This document shows positions 25,040 to 33,470 of a DNA stretch of 64,000 nucleotides, piece after piece. The stretch's first letter is position 1; each line of letters opens with the position of its first letter. The notes under the pieces were generated by a model, which did no database searches, was not told the DNA's origin, and saw only the letters and a list, made by a program, of their open reading frames with translations. Source of the stretch: Blautia sp. (lineage in GTDB: Bacteria > Bacillota > Clostridia > Lachnospirales > Lachnospiraceae); assembly GCA_021772055.1 (NCBI GenBank), contig JAETNR010000015.1:1-64000 (forward strand), in the 5' to 3' direction. Both the position numbers and the translations under genes were made by a program.

Positions 25040-26671
25040 CTATCCAAATGTTACCTGTCCATTCCTCTGCATATATACCATCGGTGCCGGCTGTCTCTCT
25101 CCAACTTTTAGATACGGGCAGTTCGCTTTTACCAATACTTCAGCCATCACTGGCACCACACTGTTCCCGATTCTTTTCACCTGTTCGCATACCGGATACT
25201 TCTGCCAGTTGTAATCCCGGTCGATAATGTAGTCCCTCGGAAATCCTTGAGCCAACTTCAATTCCTCTGGTGTCAACATCCGGAGGAAAATGTCAAGTAT
25301 CGCATATTCATTTCCCAGTACTGTAATCAGTGCGAATCTGTCCTTTGTCACAATGGTATGTAATGGTTCATTCAGACTCTGTCCGGTTCCTGCCCCGTAA
25401 TACTCCATGATAAATTCACTTACCCATGTGGCTTTCTGTGCTGTCTCTTTGTCAATTCCTGCTTCCTGAAGCGCTTTCCAATCCACCGCCAGAACAGATA
25501 CCTGTCCGAAGTGCCCCGGGCTCGTGGTTATTGTATGGATCGGCTCTGCAATGCTCTGCCCGGTGCCTGATTTGTAGAATTTTTCAAGAAAGGCAATTAC
25601 CAGTCCGTATCTGTTGCTGGTGTCTATCGTCTGCAATGGATCCGTGGCGGCCTGTCCTCTCACACCTTTCTTCGTGGTTTCTGAATGGTACTGGATCAGT
25701 AATGGCGTGACCAATCTGTTATGATCCACAGTCGTAATTGTGCTTACTGGCTGATTCATTCCACTCCCCGCGCCTTTATAGTTTCCACCATAGGTTTTAT
25801 CGATAAATGGAACTGCAACTGGCGTAATCATCCCAAATCCATGTTTCTGTGTTATGGTTGGCATCGGGGCGTAAATACTCTGTCCACGGAAGTTATCACC
25901 AGAGTGATTGACCTGTATAATAAATGGTTCAGGATTGTTAAATACAAACTTCTCCAGTCCCCTGGCTGTTCTTCTCATCGTATTCTCGGCAAGCGGTTTC
26001 TTCCGTCCAAAGATAGACTTGCCAATGTCTGAGAAATCCAGCACTGATGATACCGGCACCCATTTCTTTCTCCCGTCTGTTCCGGTCTTGCTGTGCGTTG
26101 GTTCCGGCCAAGCAATAGGTTTTCCATCACGCCTGAATATCGCATACCAGCGTTTCCGTGTAGTGGGAGCACCATAATCCGCAGCAACCAACTCCCGGCT
26201 ATCAAAGTCGTATCCAAGAGACTGCATGGAACCTATAAACTTCTGATATTCCTCGCCCTTACGATCCTGTATTGGTCTTCCGTTCTCATCCAACGGGCCC
26301 CACTGCTGTATCTCCTCCACATTTTCCATAATGATTACGTCTGGCAGAATCTTTTTAGCATGCTTATACACTGCCCATGGAAGAATCCGTAGTCCCTGTT
26401 TTCTTGGCTGACCGCCTTTGGCCTTGCTGTGGCTGGTGCAATCCGGACTCGCCCACATCAGAGCTACATGCTGACCCTGAACATATTTTTCCAAATCAAC
26501 CTTGAAGATGTCCTCTGTTAGATGCAATGTCTGCGGATGATTGGTCTTATGCATCCGAATAGCCTGTGGATCGTGATTGATGGCAATGTCTACCGACCTG
26601 CCAAGAGCCATTTCTATTCCGACGGATGCTCCACCGCCGCCGGCAAAACAATCTATAATTAACCCATTCAT
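25040..26671 (-). CDS. DNA (cytosine-5) methyltransferase
   Basis: 543 residues. Motif I is DCFAGGGGAS (7-16). The catalytic Cys is in ASPDCTSHSKAKGG (Cys78, a PDC variant of the usual PC motif), motif VI is MENVEE, and motif VIII is APTTRKRW. Motif IX (ML-TPEELKLAQGFP) and X (RIGNSVVPVMA) follow at residues 465-510. Between VIII and IX lies a region (251-452) of five imperfect repeats of about 35 residues with the core GxGQSxxxPxxTITT, the likely target recognition domain. No restriction gene is nearby, so this is probably a solitary phage enzyme that shields phage DNA. ATGA overlap with the PP-loop gene. Confidence 0.9.
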   Translation of the reverse strand: MNGLIIDCFAGGGGASVGIEMALGRSVDIAINHDPQAIRMHKTNHPQTLHLTEDIFKVDLEKYVQGQHVALMWASPDCTSHSKAKGGQPRKQGLRILPWAVYKHAKKILPDVIIMENVEEIQQWGPLDENGRPIQDRKGEEYQKFIGSMQSLGYDFDSRELVAADYGAPTTRKRWYAIFRRDGKPIAWPEPTHSKTGTDGRKKWVPVSSVLDFSDIGKSIFGRKKPLAENTMRRTARGLEKFVFNNPEPFIIQVNHSGDNFRGQSIYAPMPTITQKHGFGMITPVAVPFIDKTYGGNYKGAGSGMNQPVSTITTVDHNRLVTPLLIQYHSETTKKGVRGQAATDPLQTIDTSNRYGLVIAFLEKFYKSGTGQSIAEPIHTITTSPGHFGQVSVLAVDWKALQEAGIDKETAQKATWVSEFIMEYYGAGTGQSLNEPLHTIVTKDRFALITVLGNEYAILDIFLRMLTPEELKLAQGFPRDYIIDRDYNWQKYPVCEQVKRIGNSVVPVMAEVLVKANCPYLKVGERQPAPMVYMQRNGQVTFG

Positions 26672-27777
26672 GGCATTACCTCCGGAAAATCCGCGATGTT
26701 CATTTGTACTTCCGGTACATCCTCCCAGCTAACACCAATATAATCCAGTACTCTTCCCCATCCGAATTTTTCACCAGTTTCCTTATTAGTACAACACTTA
26801 TACATCCAAAACTCCCATTCCTTCGGGTTTTGCTCACGGAGCAGATCAAACCGGTGTGGACGTTTCTCCATATGAATTCCAAACCCACACATGGAACACC
26901 CGGTACGTTGTGCCTTAGTGGTATACAGTGTTCCGTCAGACTTCTTTCTAATTTCTCCATAGATTTCTGGCACTGGTACATTCAGATCAATTGCAAGCTG
27001 AAGAATATCCTGTCTCAAGAACGGAGCAAATGGCGCTGATCTCATGGTTGTCTTTCCGTAATAGTTGCATCCATGTTCCACTAACGCTTCTTCTCTCTGA
27101 CCACCTTCGCTTGCCATAATCCCAAGATATGGCCAACTATTGTGTGCTTTCGCCCAGTCATCCGCCGGTTTCTCCTTTAAGTAATAGCAGCATTTATTCG
27201 ATACCAAAAATGGTGCTGTCTTATAATTCGTCTCGTAATTTTGATTTTCAATGCCGCCGAATAGCTCAAGCCATTTCTTCGGTAGCTGCATCCGGCTATT
27301 CTTTGCGAAATGCCCCTGTGCTCCACATTCTCCGGTCATGATAGCGTGACGTACCGTTTTATTCCTTTCAGTTGGATGCTGCAACAGATCTATTCTCCCT
27401 GCAATCTTTTTGCTGATTACTGGAAATCCCACCTCATTCAGAACTTCTACTTTGGTTTTGTACGGTTTAATCGGAATAATTCCCAGCTGCTTATGCACTC
27501 TCTGTATGCTCTTGTCTTCCAGAATGCTGCAGGATACCGCTGGCACATCAATTCCGATCTTTCTCAGGAACAAAAGCAAGGTAATACTGTCAAGCCCTCC
27601 AACACTCACATGACATTCATATCCCATGTCATGAATCTCATTATAAAATTCCCATGCTCTAAGCTCCGCACGCTTAACTTTGATGTTATACGGTAGTCTC
27701 TGCATTGTCTGAAACTTCATCTGTTTTTCACGTTTCTGCTTTTTCCACTCTTCAGTGCTTAATTCCTTTTTACTCAT
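26668..27777 (-). CDS. PP-loop (PAPS reductase-like) protein
   Basis: 369 residues. The PP-loop motif SVGGLDSITLL (residues 58-68) corresponds to SGGxDS of the PAPS reductase / adenine-nucleotide alpha-hydrolase superfamily. A cysteine motif GCSMCGFGIHMEKRPHRFD follows at about residues 287-305, as in phage PAPS-reductase-like proteins and DndC relatives, which may hold an iron-sulfur cluster. The substrate is unknown; coupling with the methyltransferase by ATGA overlap suggests nucleic-acid modification or counter-defence rather than sulfate assimilation, for which no partners are present. Confidence 0.82.
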   Translation of the reverse strand: MSKKELSTEEWKKQKREKQMKFQTMQRLPYNIKVKRAELRAWEFYNEIHDMGYECHVSVGGLDSITLLLFLRKIGIDVPAVSCSILEDKSIQRVHKQLGIIPIKPYKTKVEVLNEVGFPVISKKIAGRIDLLQHPTERNKTVRHAIMTGECGAQGHFAKNSRMQLPKKWLELFGGIENQNYETNYKTAPFLVSNKCCYYLKEKPADDWAKAHNSWPYLGIMASEGGQREEALVEHGCNYYGKTTMRSAPFAPFLRQDILQLAIDLNVPVPEIYGEIRKKSDGTLYTTKAQRTGCSMCGFGIHMEKRPHRFDLLREQNPKEWEFWMYKCCTNKETGEKFGWGRVLDYIGVSWEDVPEVQMNIADFPEVMP

Positions 27778-27855
27778 TTTTCTTCAGGAAGCCGCTGCAG
27801 CTTTTATCCCGGGAAGCTTCGGCTCCTTTCTTGTTATTTATCTACCTACTCAATC

Positions 27856-28014
27856 TCAATGCCCAGCCAGAAACGTCCGCATCATCGCCTGCTTCCATTC
27901 TGGTTCTTTATCACGGTGTTTCTCACACCCATCATCGTCTTCTACCAATATTCCTTTCCGATCGCACAACCCACAATCATTGTCGATGCAGGTTCCACAT
28001 GTCTTCTCAGTCAT
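27856..28014 (-). CDS. Small cysteine-rich phage protein
   Basis: 52 residues: MTEKTCGTCIDNDCGLCDRKG with CxxC-x4-C-x2-C and a later Cys, a compact metal-binding module. Its start overlaps the preceding gene's stop and GGAGG lies upstream. Such small ribbon proteins are common in Clostridia phages; function unknown. Confidence 0.6.
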   Translation of the reverse strand: MTEKTCGTCIDNDCGLCDRKGILVEDDDGCEKHRDKEPEWKQAMMRTFLAGH

Positions 28015-28096
28015 CTGCCTCATCCTCCTTGTTCAGAAATTCCTGGATTTCTTCCTCTGTCGCCGATTTGCCAATCTGCCCAATTATCTCAATCAT
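28007..28096 (-). CDS. 29-residue phage peptide
   Basis: MIEIIGQIGKSATEEEIQEF and an acidic end (NKEDEADD). GGAGGAGG upstream and overlaps with both neighbours support translation. Not recognised. Confidence 0.5.
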   Translation of the reverse strand: MIEIIGQIGKSATEEEIQEFLNKEDEADD

Positions 28097-28199
28097 CCTT
28101 GTCATCCTCCTCCCTTCTGTCCGCCGCACATAACGCCCATGTAATGACAGACAGGGCTCCAAATAATGCGCCAAGTCCAAATATAACTAATTCGCTCAT
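28089..28199 (-). CDS. Small single-span membrane protein (DUF3789-like)
   Basis: 36 residues: MSELVIFGLGALFGALSVIT, one hydrophobic helix, then a charged tail (CAADRREEDDKDD). GAGGAGCAACT precedes the ATG; ATGA overlap with the upstream gene. Matches the look of DUF3789 phage peptides. Confidence 0.6.
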   Translation of the reverse strand: MSELVIFGLGALFGALSVITWALCAADRREEDDKDD

Positions 28200-28405
28200 A
28201 GTTGCTCCTCCTCTACCTCAACTTCTCTCAGCAGATATCCCTTGTTGCGCCCACTGACATCCTGCTTCCCATTCCGATTCCTACTGAGTTCTTCGATTGT
28301 GGATCTTCTGCTTCTGGAAAGCTTGTTTGCTAACGCATAAGCCTGCGCTTCCACTACTATAGGCAGCTCATACCTATCTGCTGTCACAGCCATATATAGG
28401 GTCAT
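28196..28405 (-). CDS. Small phage regulator-like protein
   Basis: 69 residues. MTLYMAVTADRYELPIVVEAQA followed by an ALANKLSRSRRSTIEELSR helix-turn-helix-like segment. Related small proteins are frequent in Firmicutes phages and ICEs. Function inferred weakly. Confidence 0.6.
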   Translation of the reverse strand: MTLYMAVTADRYELPIVVEAQAYALANKLSRSRRSTIEELSRNRNGKQDVSGRNKGYLLREVEVEEEQL

Positions 28406-28806
28406 AGTCCATACCTCCTTACTAATTCCCTGTGTCCTTCATCAAAGCAAAATCCGTACTTTTCCTGTAGCTCGTCCATCATATCCGTAATGGTTCTCTC
28501 GCCACTATTTGCTTTCGCAACATACTCATTTGCCTTTTTGACGATTTTCAACATAACCTCGCCTTTCCAGTGGTACAGTTCGTTTATTGCCAACATTGTA
28601 GTCACTGTATTCACGATATTTGACCATTCCTCCGCTTCGTTCCATGCGTCATCCCATATCTGTTTTTCCATCTGCTCAAGCTGTTGCCGCGTTGCATGGA
28701 ACTGCATAGCCATATGCTGCGACTGCATATTTGAGAATGGTATGATACTTGGCGTATTATTTTTTTGTCTGGACTTCTCTGCCCTCCTGCGTTCCGCTCT
28801 ATTCAT
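28402..28806 (-). CDS. Phage protein of unknown function
   Basis: 134 residues, helical, starting MNRAERRRAEKSRQKNN (a basic N-terminal helix seen in small phage proteins). The end is TDMMDELQEKYGFCFDEG. Overlaps both neighbours by a few nucleotides. No family assigned. Confidence 0.6.
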   Translation of the reverse strand: MNRAERRRAEKSRQKNNTPSIIPFSNMQSQHMAMQFHATRQQLEQMEKQIWDDAWNEAEEWSNIVNTVTTMLAINELYHWKGEVMLKIVKKANEYVAKANSGERTITDMMDELQEKYGFCFDEGHRELVRRYGL

Positions 28807-29050
28807 AATTAACTTCTTTCCTCCTCATAATCTGTGCACGCTGTTCGCTTTCAATATACCGATGCAATCCAAGAAGCAATTCCTTACATAGAGGATCCGG
28901 AAATTGTTTGTGCAGCGTATCTAAATAATCAATTACTTCCGCGGAATATTCCTCTGTAATCTCTACGCCATAAAATTTTTTTATTGTATTCCAGAATACC
29001 CCCATGAATTGTTGTATCTCTGGAATATCAGATGCATTTACACTTGCCAT
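28799..29050 (-). CDS. Phage protein of unknown function
   Basis: 83 residues, helical (IPEIQQFMGVFWNTIKKFYG). It ends next to the gap with the repeat array. It lies directly downstream of the helicase-primase cluster, so a replication link is possible but unproven. Confidence 0.55.
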   Translation of the reverse strand: MASVNASDIPEIQQFMGVFWNTIKKFYGVEITEEYSAEVIDYLDTLHKQFPDPLCKELLLGLHRYIESEQRAQIMRRKEVNYE

Positions 29051-29063
29051 ATCATCACCTCTT

Positions 29064-29260
29064 GTTACCGTATTTTTTTAAGTGGGTAACATTTCGGTAA
29101 CAAAAAAATCCAGTAAAATCAATGGTTTCCGGGCTTTGTTACCGTGTTACCGCGTTACCGAGCGTTCTCCTTATATAGAGACACTATTACTTGTCGTGCG
29201 AAAATATATTTATTTTATATATATATGTATTTTCATCCGGTAAACTCGGTAACGGGTAAC
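29064..29260. repeat. GTTACCG iteron array, candidate replication origin
   Basis: The 7-mer GTTACCG occurs at 29064-29070, 29138-29144, 29146-29152 and 29154-29160, the last three at an exact 8-nt period. Its reverse complement CGGTAAC is at 29095-29101 and 29247-29253, with variants at 29085 and 29254 (GGTAAC) and 29238 (CGGTAAA). The copies flank a very AT-rich stretch (29200-29235). Iterons around a melting region next to the helicase gene suggest an origin; the only alternative I see is an operator array. Confidence 0.6.
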
Positions 29261-29262
29261 AA

Positions 29263-31176
29263 TTACTTAAAAACAAGTCCATCATCGTTCTTGTTTAATT
29301 GATTTTTCTGCTTTTCTATATATTCATTCAGATCATCAACAACCTTGATGCAACAAAACTTTCTAGTCTTCTTTGTGACGGAATCCCGTTTTACTATGTT
29401 CCCGTACTTATCCTTCGCGATTACAAGTTTCTTTTTCATCCCCCAGGATAAAAAAGCTTTCTTTGAAAATCCACCATTCTTACAGATATTTTCTAGCGCT
29501 GTCGGATAGAAATAAACCATTCTGCACCCAGAATCACTGTCGATCTCTATAGGATCTCCCCATTTCTCACATATCGTATTAACATCAAAACGCTGCTCAT
29601 TCATTGATATCATGTCCACCAAATACTCATAGCACCGTTCATTCGGAGAAACATCGGAAACGTCTGCAAGCGTACTTTTTGCGTCAGTTATATCAATATA
29701 CTGACCATCTTTAAAAAGCATCTCCGTAGCAATCCTGTCGGCTGTCAGAACAATAGATAGAGACAATAGCTGTTTTTCAGTTTTATCTTCAGACGTAATT
29801 GATTTTTGAATATCCTGCTGCAACCTCCGAATATTGTCCACTCCAAGTTGCTTGACTGCCTTTACAAAATCTTTTCCGGCAAAACCATAGTTTTTTTTAA
29901 GTATATCAATCGTTTCTTGCGGCCTATAAAATAACCTGTCATGTGTACACTCAACTTCAAGTATTCGGTTTATCGCTCCGCCTTGCGCCATGTAAGACTG
30001 CAAAGGATATTCGCCATTCGTGAGAATACATAATTCCCAAGTGTTTTCTTTGTTTAGCCCAAGCTCTTTGTTTGAACGGGTTTTTCCTTGGCCAGAACAT
30101 AAATCATATACAATTCTTTCGAAGTTCTTTTCCGTCCTTTCATCCTTCTGGCTTGTATCATCAATGATAAACGGAAGATTATTGAGCATATCAGGCCTTA
30201 CTTCATATCCAACATCCGAACTTTTAAAATTGCTGATATACTTCTTTTCTCCAGGATCAGCCCAGATAGAAGCCGCCAGCATATGAGTGATGGATTTTCC
30301 GTTTCCAGTCAATCCCCACAGATCCACAAAAAACGGAAGCGCATTCAACGGTTTGATTAGAACACTCGCAAACGATGCTGCAATCATGAATTTGATTTCA
30401 AATTTACCAGACTTTCTTAATTTCTTGACATGCTCATACCATATATCGCGCCTCCCATGCTCTTTTATTGAATGAAACAACTGCCTGAATCTTGCATCAC
30501 CATCAAATACGATTTCTGTATCATACGGCAAAAATCCATCCCCAATCCATCCTAACTTTCCAGACGAATACTGAATTTTGATATAATCATCATTTGCATT
30601 TTCCACATCCGACAAGTAACGCACCAGATACTTCGCGGTCTCGGAAGTAACCGCTACTCCCCGTGCTGCAAGACCTACAATTTTTGATGCAGATGCAACA
30701 ATCGTTTTTGGGACTATGATTTCCTGCCAGGAATAATTTCGCTTGAATGCTATCTTGAGTTGCTCTTCACCAGTTTCCAGATTTTTTAACCGTTCAACCG
30801 GAAGAATTGGATGATAACATGCCCTCATATCAGTTATGCCCGTAGTCGGATTCCAAGTATATACTCCATCATCAGAGGCAATCCAGTTCTCACAAGCCAT
30901 ATTGTCATAGGGACTGTTCGAAAAGTTTGTGTAATGCTCAACAAGACTATTGTTTTTCCGCTGCTCTTCCTTTTCCTGTTTCTTAATTTCCTTGATTGCA
31001 CGCTTATATGCAGCAACCACTTCCGAAAATTCTTTTTTGCATCGAAGCTCGGACGCCCGAAGCGCCAAACTCGCCAGAAGCTCAGCCTTATATATTTCGT
31101 CTTCCTGCCCAAATACTTCGTCCAGTACATCTCTTGACATTATGGATCTTGCGTCCAATTGGTTCAAAGGAACCAT
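29263..31176 (-). CDS. DUF927-type phage replicative helicase
   Basis: 637 residues from ATG 31176 (AGAGGTG upstream). A helical N-terminal part is followed by the DUF927 block (IVPKTIVASASKIVGLAARG and KLGWIGDGFLPYD). The P-loop ATPase follows with Walker A GLTGNGKSIT (about residue 284) and LPFIIDDTSQ as a Walker B-like strand. The C-terminal 100 residues look like a winged helix. With the CHC2 primase encoded next to it, this would supply the priming and unwinding steps of phage replication. Confidence 0.82.
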   Translation of the reverse strand: MVPLNQLDARSIMSRDVLDEVFGQEDEIYKAELLASLALRASELRCKKEFSEVVAAYKRAIKEIKKQEKEEQRKNNSLVEHYTNFSNSPYDNMACENWIASDDGVYTWNPTTGITDMRACYHPILPVERLKNLETGEEQLKIAFKRNYSWQEIIVPKTIVASASKIVGLAARGVAVTSETAKYLVRYLSDVENANDDYIKIQYSSGKLGWIGDGFLPYDTEIVFDGDARFRQLFHSIKEHGRRDIWYEHVKKLRKSGKFEIKFMIAASFASVLIKPLNALPFFVDLWGLTGNGKSITHMLAASIWADPGEKKYISNFKSSDVGYEVRPDMLNNLPFIIDDTSQKDERTEKNFERIVYDLCSGQGKTRSNKELGLNKENTWELCILTNGEYPLQSYMAQGGAINRILEVECTHDRLFYRPQETIDILKKNYGFAGKDFVKAVKQLGVDNIRRLQQDIQKSITSEDKTEKQLLSLSIVLTADRIATEMLFKDGQYIDITDAKSTLADVSDVSPNERCYEYLVDMISMNEQRFDVNTICEKWGDPIEIDSDSGCRMVYFYPTALENICKNGGFSKKAFLSWGMKKKLVIAKDKYGNIVKRDSVTKKTRKFCCIKVVDDLNEYIEKQKNQLNKNDDGLVFK

Positions 31177-31192
31177 ATTTATCACCTCTTTT

Positions 31193-31678
31193 CTAATATG
31201 GAACGCCTGTTAATTCACCGTGCACATACAATGCTTTTTGAAGTTCATTCATGCAGAAGCACCACCGGTCCGACATCGGCTCCCACCGCTCAATCTCGGC
31301 TCTGTAGAAGTCAATATCACAAATACATTCCTGTAATGCCGCCTTTTTTTCGGACTCCTTTTGTCTTCGTTCTGCCACAGCGGCTCGTGCCTTTTGGATG
31401 TCCCGCTTTCTCTCGGGAGTCAATTTCCCATATTCTCCACCAAGTTGCAGGAATGCTTCCTTAAAGGAGCAATTATCCATTTCTTGGACAAATTTGAATA
31501 TGTCCCCGTTCCAGTTACACCCAAAGCAGTGCGCGTCATGGGCATAAATCTTCATGGATGCCGTTCTGTCTCCAGAATGGAAGGGGCATTTAATATACCC
31601 CGCTCTATTTGGCCGGAAGCCATACTGTTCCACGATATCCCTCATGGAATAGGTTTGTTTAATTTGGTCTTTATCCAT
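31193..31678 (-). CDS. CHC2 zinc-finger primase-like protein
   Basis: 161 residues. N-terminal MRDIVEQYGFRPNRAGYIKC-PFH then CFGCNWNGDIFKFV gives the CHC2 zinc finger (Cys, His, Cys, Cys), as in DnaG. The rest is a charged coiled coil; the Toprim catalytic domain is absent. It probably acts with the adjacent helicase in primer synthesis or DNA recognition. Confidence 0.88.
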   Translation of the reverse strand: MDKDQIKQTYSMRDIVEQYGFRPNRAGYIKCPFHSGDRTASMKIYAHDAHCFGCNWNGDIFKFVQEMDNCSFKEAFLQLGGEYGKLTPERKRDIQKARAAVAERRQKESEKKAALQECICDIDFYRAEIERWEPMSDRWCFCMNELQKALYVHGELTGVPY

Positions 31679-31683
31679 GTGAC

Positions 31684-32214
31684 TTAACCTGTTAGGAGCT
31701 CTATGATGCGTTTCCCCGTATCATTCTTACAGCAAAACTCCCATTGAATCCCATATTTTTCCGACATGGTCCGCATCATTTTAGCTAAGCGTGGACCTGG
31801 CGTAGGTTGTTTCTGCCCTCCGTGTTGTTCAAACAGCCAGATGTTATTTTCAATCCCGCCATCTGTCGGGATTCCATATTTCCGGCAGTATTGGTACCGT
31901 CTGGGATTAATCCATTTTTCTACATCCCCCAAAGATTTCACCTTCGTTCCATCTTCCACCAGGATAATCAGCTTAATTCCAAGCTCCTGGGCTTTCAGTG
32001 CTTCCCTGCGGAACCGATCATGCTGCTGAGTGAGATTGCTGCATACTTCCGTGAGGTTTTGTTTCCGATCTACGATCACCCTGGGATTATCATAGTTCAT
32101 GTAGTCCCCCACGATCAGTTTGCTTATCGGATGCTGTATTCCCTGACGGTCAAATTCTGCTTCTATTTTCTTGATCGCCCTGGATTTCTCACGGCTATCC
32201 ACCTGTATGATCAT
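31684..32214 (-). CDS. ERCC4-type nuclease (first copy)
   Basis: 176 residues. MIIQVDSREKSRAIKKIE, then LIVGDYMNYD and VIVDRKQNL supply the D-GDY-(D/E)RK catalytic pattern of XPF/ERCC4 nucleases. No helix-hairpin-helix domain. The end, CCKNDTGKRIIELL, is like that of a second ERCC4 protein at 36265-36708. Likely structure-specific endonuclease in phage recombination. Overlaps the next gene by 4 nt. Confidence 0.88.
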   Translation of the reverse strand: MIIQVDSREKSRAIKKIEAEFDRQGIQHPISKLIVGDYMNYDNPRVIVDRKQNLTEVCSNLTQQHDRFRREALKAQELGIKLIILVEDGTKVKSLGDVEKWINPRRYQYCRKYGIPTDGGIENNIWLFEQHGGQKQPTPGPRLAKMMRTMSEKYGIQWEFCCKNDTGKRIIELLTG

Positions 32215-32645
32215 GATATCTCACCTCCCCTTAACAACTCCGGATCATCAATGACATTCCCAATCCGCTCCACCACCGGTAACCAATACGCCACATCATT
32301 TCTCATGTCGTGATATTTATCCTGCCACTCTATATAGAATCCAAGGTGCTTGGAATTAAATAGACCATGCCGGATTACGCCGATAGCTTTGCCGTCCGTA
32401 ATGATGTCGTTCTCCCAGAATGGCGCTGGTGTATCCAAATCCACTGCCCGGCAGATGGTATTTGCTTTCACCTCATGTATGATAATTAACTTTCCAATCT
32501 CAACATTCACATTCACTCTGTTACATATTGGATGAATATATGCTTTTCCACCAGAATGGATAAGATCACCATAAACCCAGGAATTGTTAAATGCATATCG
32601 TGAACTATCTTTTGGCGTTGTTCTGGCTTTGAATTGCGCTTTCAT
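32211..32645 (-). CDS. YopX-like protein (second, divergent copy)
   Basis: 144 residues. MKAQFKARTTPKDSSRYAFN, WVYGDLIHSGGKAYIHPI, FWENDIITDGKAIGVIRHG and the end VVERIGNVIDDPELL follow the YopX order, with weaker conservation than the copy at 23371-23784. Start at 32645 with GGATGGTGAT upstream; an ATG at 32660 is possible. Function unknown. Confidence 0.7.
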   Translation of the reverse strand: MKAQFKARTTPKDSSRYAFNNSWVYGDLIHSGGKAYIHPICNRVNVNVEIGKLIIIHEVKANTICRAVDLDTPAPFWENDIITDGKAIGVIRHGLFNSKHLGFYIEWQDKYHDMRNDVAYWLPVVERIGNVIDDPELLRGGEIS

Positions 32646-32663
32646 CGTTGTTATCACCATCCT

Positions 32664-32930
32664 TTAGGCAAAAGGCAAATCGTTGTTAAGCGTATATTTG
32701 TCTTCCACTACTGCAAATGTTGCTTCCGGATGTTTTAATAGGCACCAGATAATCTGTATGGAACTTGGACAAGTTTCAAAAACTTCCTCTGCAATACATT
32801 CTTTTCGGATCCCTGTGTCTTTAATCAGCCTTACAACAACTTCCCTATGCAGACTAACTGCTTCATCTACTACAATTGGACACTCATCTTTTGTTTCTGT
32901 GCTTCCGTTTCTATATAAAATTGTACTCAT
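32664..32930 (-). CDS. 88-residue protein ending in an SSB-like tip
   Basis: A short helical protein (VSLHREVVVRLIKDTGIRKE, with CPSSIQIIWCLLKHPEATF) ending LNNDLPFA, the same tip as the phage SSB (DDSELPFA). The last residues of bacterial SSBs bind partner proteins, so this protein may bind or compete for them. Otherwise not recognised. It lies between the YopX-like gene and the HNH gene. Confidence 0.6.
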   Translation of the reverse strand: MSTILYRNGSTETKDECPIVVDEAVSLHREVVVRLIKDTGIRKECIAEEVFETCPSSIQIIWCLLKHPEATFAVVEDKYTLNNDLPFA

Positions 32931-32933
32931 AAA

Positions 32934-33458
32934 TTATGCCTCCTTTAACCTCTCGTTACTATATTTCCGAACACTGTATAAATCAGCAAAAGACCACATA
33001 TATCCACCGCAAGATTTATGTTTGTTTCTACAACACGCTGAAATCCCCTGATATTTCAATCCAAGTGTTTCCGCTGCTTCCTTTGCACTTTCCCATATAC
33101 AAATTGCGTTACCTGCCATATCGTACTGAATTATTCTTGAATTGCGTATTAATGCACCTTTTCCATATCTTGCATTATATTGATAGGTACACCATTCAAG
33201 ATTATCAGCATGATTATTCATCTTGTTTTCGTCTTTATGGTTTACGCACATAAATCCGTATGGGTTAGGAATAAATGTCTCTGCAACTAGTCGATGTATA
33301 AGTACGTACTTATTTATTCCATACCCCAATTTGATGTGCAAATATTCTCCGCTTCTTGATGGGGATAATATCTGTCTTGTAAGTGCGTTCCTTATACGCC
33401 CTTCATTACTTATTTGATATATTCCTTTCCCGATTGAAATGTCTTTCCAAACTTCCAC
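32934..33458 (-). CDS. NUMOD4-HNH homing endonuclease
   Basis: 174 residues. NUMOD4-type start MEVWKDISIGKGIYQISNEG, then the HNH core IHRLVAETFIPN...CVNHKDENKMNNHADNLEW and a C-terminal NUMOD1-like segment (YDMAGNAICIWESAKEAAE). Free-standing homing endonucleases of this kind spread between phage genomes. It sits right after ssb and has no role in replication that I can see. Confidence 0.88.
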   Translation of the reverse strand: MEVWKDISIGKGIYQISNEGRIRNALTRQILSPSRSGEYLHIKLGYGINKYVLIHRLVAETFIPNPYGFMCVNHKDENKMNNHADNLEWCTYQYNARYGKGALIRNSRIIQYDMAGNAICIWESAKEAAETLGLKYQGISACCRNKHKSCGGYMWSFADLYSVRKYSNERLKEA

Positions 33459-33470
33459 AAAATCACATCC

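Noticed and set aside
25000-27800. A Dnd phosphorothioation or restriction system
   Set aside because: No DndB, DndD, DndE, IscS-like or restriction nuclease genes are found; only the PP-loop and methyltransferase genes exist.
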